Source: an uncultured bacterium
Lineage (GTDB): Bacteria > Hydrogenedentota > Hydrogenedentia > Hydrogenedentales > SLHB01
Direction of reading: 5' to 3'
Length of the DNA stretch: 7,513 nt
NCBI GenBank assembly: GCA_937928585.1
Contig: CALEZK010000066.1
Span: 1 to 7,513, forward strand
The number at the start of each line of letters is the position of its first letter. The first letter of the stretch is position 1. The notes beneath the pieces are model-generated. The model saw nothing but the letters and a program-made list of their open reading frames with translations, was not told where the DNA came from and did no database searches. Shown in pieces: positions 5,294 through 7,513 of this stretch. The translations under genes were made by a program, and so were the position numbers.

Positions 5294-5323
5294 TTGCTAC
5301 CGCGCACCTTCACTTCCTATACT
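5294..5323 (+). promoter_or_regulatory. Candidate promoter for pepF
   Basis: TTGCTA (5294-5299) and TATACT (5318-5323) are separated by 18 bp; the -10 matches the consensus at five of six positions and the -35 at four of six. The predicted start near 5330 gives a leader of about 32 nt. This leader contains GGGAG (5349-5353), 8 nt before the ATG at 5362. This suggests pepF and the following peptidase are transcribed independently of the tRNA. Confidence 0.5.
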
Positions 5324-5361
5324 TCTTCACACGAGCATCAAGTCTTACGGGAGTACTCTGC

Positions 5362-7167
5362 ATGGCAACGACAAAACGGATCCCCCTGCGAAGCGAGGTC
5401 AGGAAGGAAGACACCTGGAACTTGGAAGTTCTCTTCAAGAACGATGCGGCATGGCACGCAGCGTACAAGAAACTTGAGAGAATGATCGCGGGATTCGAGA
5501 AGTTTCGCGGAAAACTGGGCAATTCGGCCAAGACACTCCGTGCCTGTTACGATTTCGAAACGGAGTTCGAGAAGCTGTCCGAGCAGATTGGCACTTACGC
5601 TCACCTGAAGGCCTCCGAAGATGTCGGCAACAGCACGTATCAGGGAATGGTCGCGCAGTACACCTGGCTGGCAACGCGCGCCGGCGAAGCCGCGAGTTAC
5701 ATCGCGCCTGAGATTCAGGCCATCCCAGAGAAGAAAATAAAGGCGTATCTAAAGGATCCCATACTCAAAGATTTCCGCTTCTCCCTGGAAAAACTGCTTC
5801 GGTATCGTCCACATATCCTCTCGGAAAAGGAAGAGCGATTGCTCGCCATGCAGGGCGAAGTCGCGGGCACTGCGAGCAAAGTGTTCGGCCAGCTCAACGA
5901 TGCCGACATGAAGTTTGGAACAATCAACGATGAACGGGGACGCAAAGTCGAGCTCACACACGGGTCGTTTCGCAGCCTTCTGGAATCCCCCAAACGTGCC
6001 GTGCGCAAGGAAGCCTTCCATCAGTTCTACAAAAGCTATGCTGACCACGCGAATACCATCGCGGCAACCCTGAGCAGCTCCGTTCTTCAGGACGTCTACT
6101 ACTCCCGTGCGCGGAACTATCCCTCGGCGCGCGAAGGATCGCTGTTTCATGACAATGTACCTGTCGCTGTATACGATAGCCTTATCAAGGCAGTCCACGA
6201 TAATTTGAAGACGGTGTATCGTTATTTGGACGTGCGCAAGAAGGCGTTGAAGCTCAAAGAGATTCATGTCTACGACACGTATGTCCCCATCGTCGAGCAG
6301 GGACGGGTGAACATTCCCTGGGATAAAGCTGTAAAAACGATCTGCGAAGCGCTTGAGCCACTTGGCGGTGAGTATGTGCGCACGCTGGAGCGTGGACTCA
6401 ACGGCGGGCGCTGGGCCGACCGCTACGAGAACAAGGGCAAGCGAAGCGGAGCATTCTCTTCAGGTGGCTACGTTGGGCCACCCTACATGCTTATGAATTA
6501 CCGTAGCGATGTGATCGACAGCATGTTCACGCTCGCGCACGAAGCGGGCCATTCCATGCACACCTATTTCAGCGCGAAGCATCAGCCATTCCAATACTAT
6601 GGTTACACCATCTTCGTCGCTGAGGTCGCATCGACCTTTAATGAGCAATTGCTCAACAAGCATCTGCTCGATAACGCGAAAGACAGGAAAACGCGCGCGT
6701 TTCTCATTAACAAGGAAATCGACGAGATACGCGGCACGCTTGTGCGCCAGACCATGTTCGCGGAGTACGAAAAGGTTCTTCATGCCATTGCCGAATCAGG
6801 CGAGCCATTGACACTCGAGCGAATCCGCGCGGAGTACGGCGCATTGCTGAAGCGATACTTTGGTCCTCGGTTTGTCATTGACGAGGAACTATCGCTGGAG
6901 GGCCTGCGCATCCCGCATTTTTATCATGCCTTTTACGTCTACAAATATGCCACCGGCATTTCCGCGGCAATTGCGCTGTCGCAGCGTGTACTCAACGGCG
7001 GCGCGAAAGAACGCGATCAGTATTTGAGTTTTCTGAAGAGCGGCGGATCGAAGTATCCACTCGACGTGTTGCGCGATGCGGGCGTAGATATGGAACGTCC
7101 CGAACCGGTTGCAACGGCAATGAAGCGATTCAGCAAACTCGTGGACGAACTCGAAGAGCTGGTCTAG
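5362..7167 (+). CDS. pepF: Oligoendopeptidase F (peptidase family M3B)
   Basis: This 601-aa soluble cytoplasmic zinc metallopeptidase cleaves oligopeptides, usually as part of peptide turnover. Its length fits the PepF family. The long helical N-terminal region includes NLEVLFKNDAAW and the SEKEERLLA segment. The catalytic HEAGHSMH gives zinc ligands His393 and His397 and catalytic Glu394, and FVAEVASTFNEQLL supplies the third ligand, Glu421. The C-terminal RIPHFYHAFYVYKYATG (516-532) contains the family's substrate-binding His and Tyr residues. No signal peptide is present. I chose ATG 5362 because GGGAG sits 8 nt upstream and MATTKRIPLRSEV fits the family start. The open frame continues back to an ATG at 5230, but that would lie inside the tRNA. 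The stop is followed, after one sense codon, by the M19 peptidase gene in the same frame, suggesting co-transcription for stepwise peptide breakdown. Confidence 0.95.
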   Translation: MATTKRIPLRSEVRKEDTWNLEVLFKNDAAWHAAYKKLERMIAGFEKFRGKLGNSAKTLRACYDFETEFEKLSEQIGTYAHLKASEDVGNSTYQGMVAQYTWLATRAGEAASYIAPEIQAIPEKKIKAYLKDPILKDFRFSLEKLLRYRPHILSEKEERLLAMQGEVAGTASKVFGQLNDADMKFGTINDERGRKVELTHGSFRSLLESPKRAVRKEAFHQFYKSYADHANTIAATLSSSVLQDVYYSRARNYPSAREGSLFHDNVPVAVYDSLIKAVHDNLKTVYRYLDVRKKALKLKEIHVYDTYVPIVEQGRVNIPWDKAVKTICEALEPLGGEYVRTLERGLNGGRWADRYENKGKRSGAFSSGGYVGPPYMLMNYRSDVIDSMFTLAHEAGHSMHTYFSAKHQPFQYYGYTIFVAEVASTFNEQLLNKHLLDNAKDRKTRAFLINKEIDEIRGTLVRQTMFAEYEKVLHAIAESGEPLTLERIRAEYGALLKRYFGPRFVIDEELSLEGLRIPHFYHAFYVYKYATGISAAIALSQRVLNGGAKERDQYLSFLKSGGSKYPLDVLRDAGVDMERPEPVATAMKRFSKLVDELEELV

Positions 7168-7170
7168 TCC

Positions 7171-7513
7171 GTGATTTTTGATGCGCACCTTGATCTGAGC
7201 ATGAATGCGCTTGAGTGGAACCGCGACTATCAGCGTTCACTCGACGAAATTCGCGCGCGAGAAGCGGGGATGACCGACAAGCCCGACCGCGGGAATGGTG
7301 TCGTTTGTTTCCCGGAAATGCGACGCGGCGGCGTGCGGATGTGTGCCGCGACGATGATTGCGCGCTACGTAAAGCCATCCAATCCCCGGCCAGGCTGGAA
7401 TAGTCCCGATCAGGCATGGGCTCAAACGCAGGGTCAGCTTGCTTGGTATCGCGCAATGGAAGAGGCGGGCGAACTCGCGCCGCTTACCAACCGCGCGCAG
7501 GTCGACGCACACC
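7171..7513 (+). CDS. Peptidase family M19 (renal dipeptidase-like), 3' truncated by window
   Basis: A frame with a GTG start runs open to the window end, giving 114 codons. The product begins MIFDAHLDLSMNALEWN. The D-A-H-L-D motif (residues 4-8) matches the H-x-D zinc-binding strand at the start of M19 dipeptidases, which belong to the amidohydrolase fold. REAGMTDKPDRGNGVVCFPEMRRGGV (residues 30-55) and IARYVKPSNPRPGW (63-76) look like an uncharacterised bacterial branch of that family, annotated as membrane dipeptidases. The remaining metal ligands would lie beyond the window. The pepF stop TAG (7165-7167) is in this same frame, so GTG 7171 is the only usual start before the metal motif. A GAAGAG sequence lies 12 nt upstream, a weakly placed ribosome-binding site. 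Cleavage of dipeptides, including D-amino-acid-containing ones, is inferred from the family. Confidence 0.82.
   Translation, partial: MIFDAHLDLSMNALEWNRDYQRSLDEIRAREAGMTDKPDRGNGVVCFPEMRRGGVRMCAATMIARYVKPSNPRPGWNSPDQAWAQTQGQLAWYRAMEEAGELAPLTNRAQVDAH

Noticed and set aside
5230..5361. Upstream start for PepF.
   Set aside because: It starts inside the tRNA-Ser gene; ATG 5362 has a good ribosome-binding site and a promoter upstream.

Overview
The window looks like chromosomal DNA from an uncultured, moderately GC-rich Gram-negative bacterium. A WaaC-type heptosyltransferase implies an outer membrane with LPS-like glycans. The AHBA/inosose-type DegT aminotransferase, the M3B oligopeptidase and the M19 dipeptidase have the style of planctomycete- or Hydrogenedentes-like metagenome lineages, but that placement is only an impression. 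There is no phage, insertion sequence, CRISPR array or plasmid signal.

Layout. (1) Positions 3-2443, plus strand: a tightly packed ECF metal-transport operon, cbiM (5' end outside the window) - nikL - cbiQ - cbiO. Two of its junctions are ATGA stop/start overlaps and the third has a 1-nt gap. The NikL-type accessory subunit in place of CbiN favours nickel over cobalt as substrate. (2) Positions 2444-3730, minus strand: a lone PLP-dependent sugar/cyclitol aminotransferase whose stop codon directly abuts the cbiO stop. (3) Positions 3731-4040: a 310-bp divergent intergenic region with four inverted repeats, one of them a 36-bp near-palindrome, plus a candidate promoter for the aminotransferase and a possible 24-codon leader ORF. 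(4) Positions 4041-5081, plus strand: a GT9 heptosyltransferase. (5) Positions 5170-5264: tRNA-Ser(GCT) with its own extended -10 promoter and a following T tract. (6) Positions 5362-7167: oligoendopeptidase F with its own candidate promoter, followed after one sense codon and in the same reading frame by (7) 7171-7513, the start of an M19 (renal dipeptidase-like) peptidase cut by the window end.

How the genes fit together. The first block imports a transition metal across the inner membrane (CbiM substrate-binding membrane subunit, NikL periplasm-facing accessory subunit, CbiQ coupling protein, CbiO ATPase). The aminotransferase and heptosyltransferase are divergently arranged and could both serve cell-surface glycan synthesis, although no other sugar-pathway genes are visible. 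The last two genes form a plausible peptide-recycling pair: PepF cuts oligopeptides and the M19 enzyme would finish dipeptides. Most genes are ordinary conserved families. The least explained part is the structured intergenic region at 3731-4040. I do not see convincing evidence of a wholly new system.
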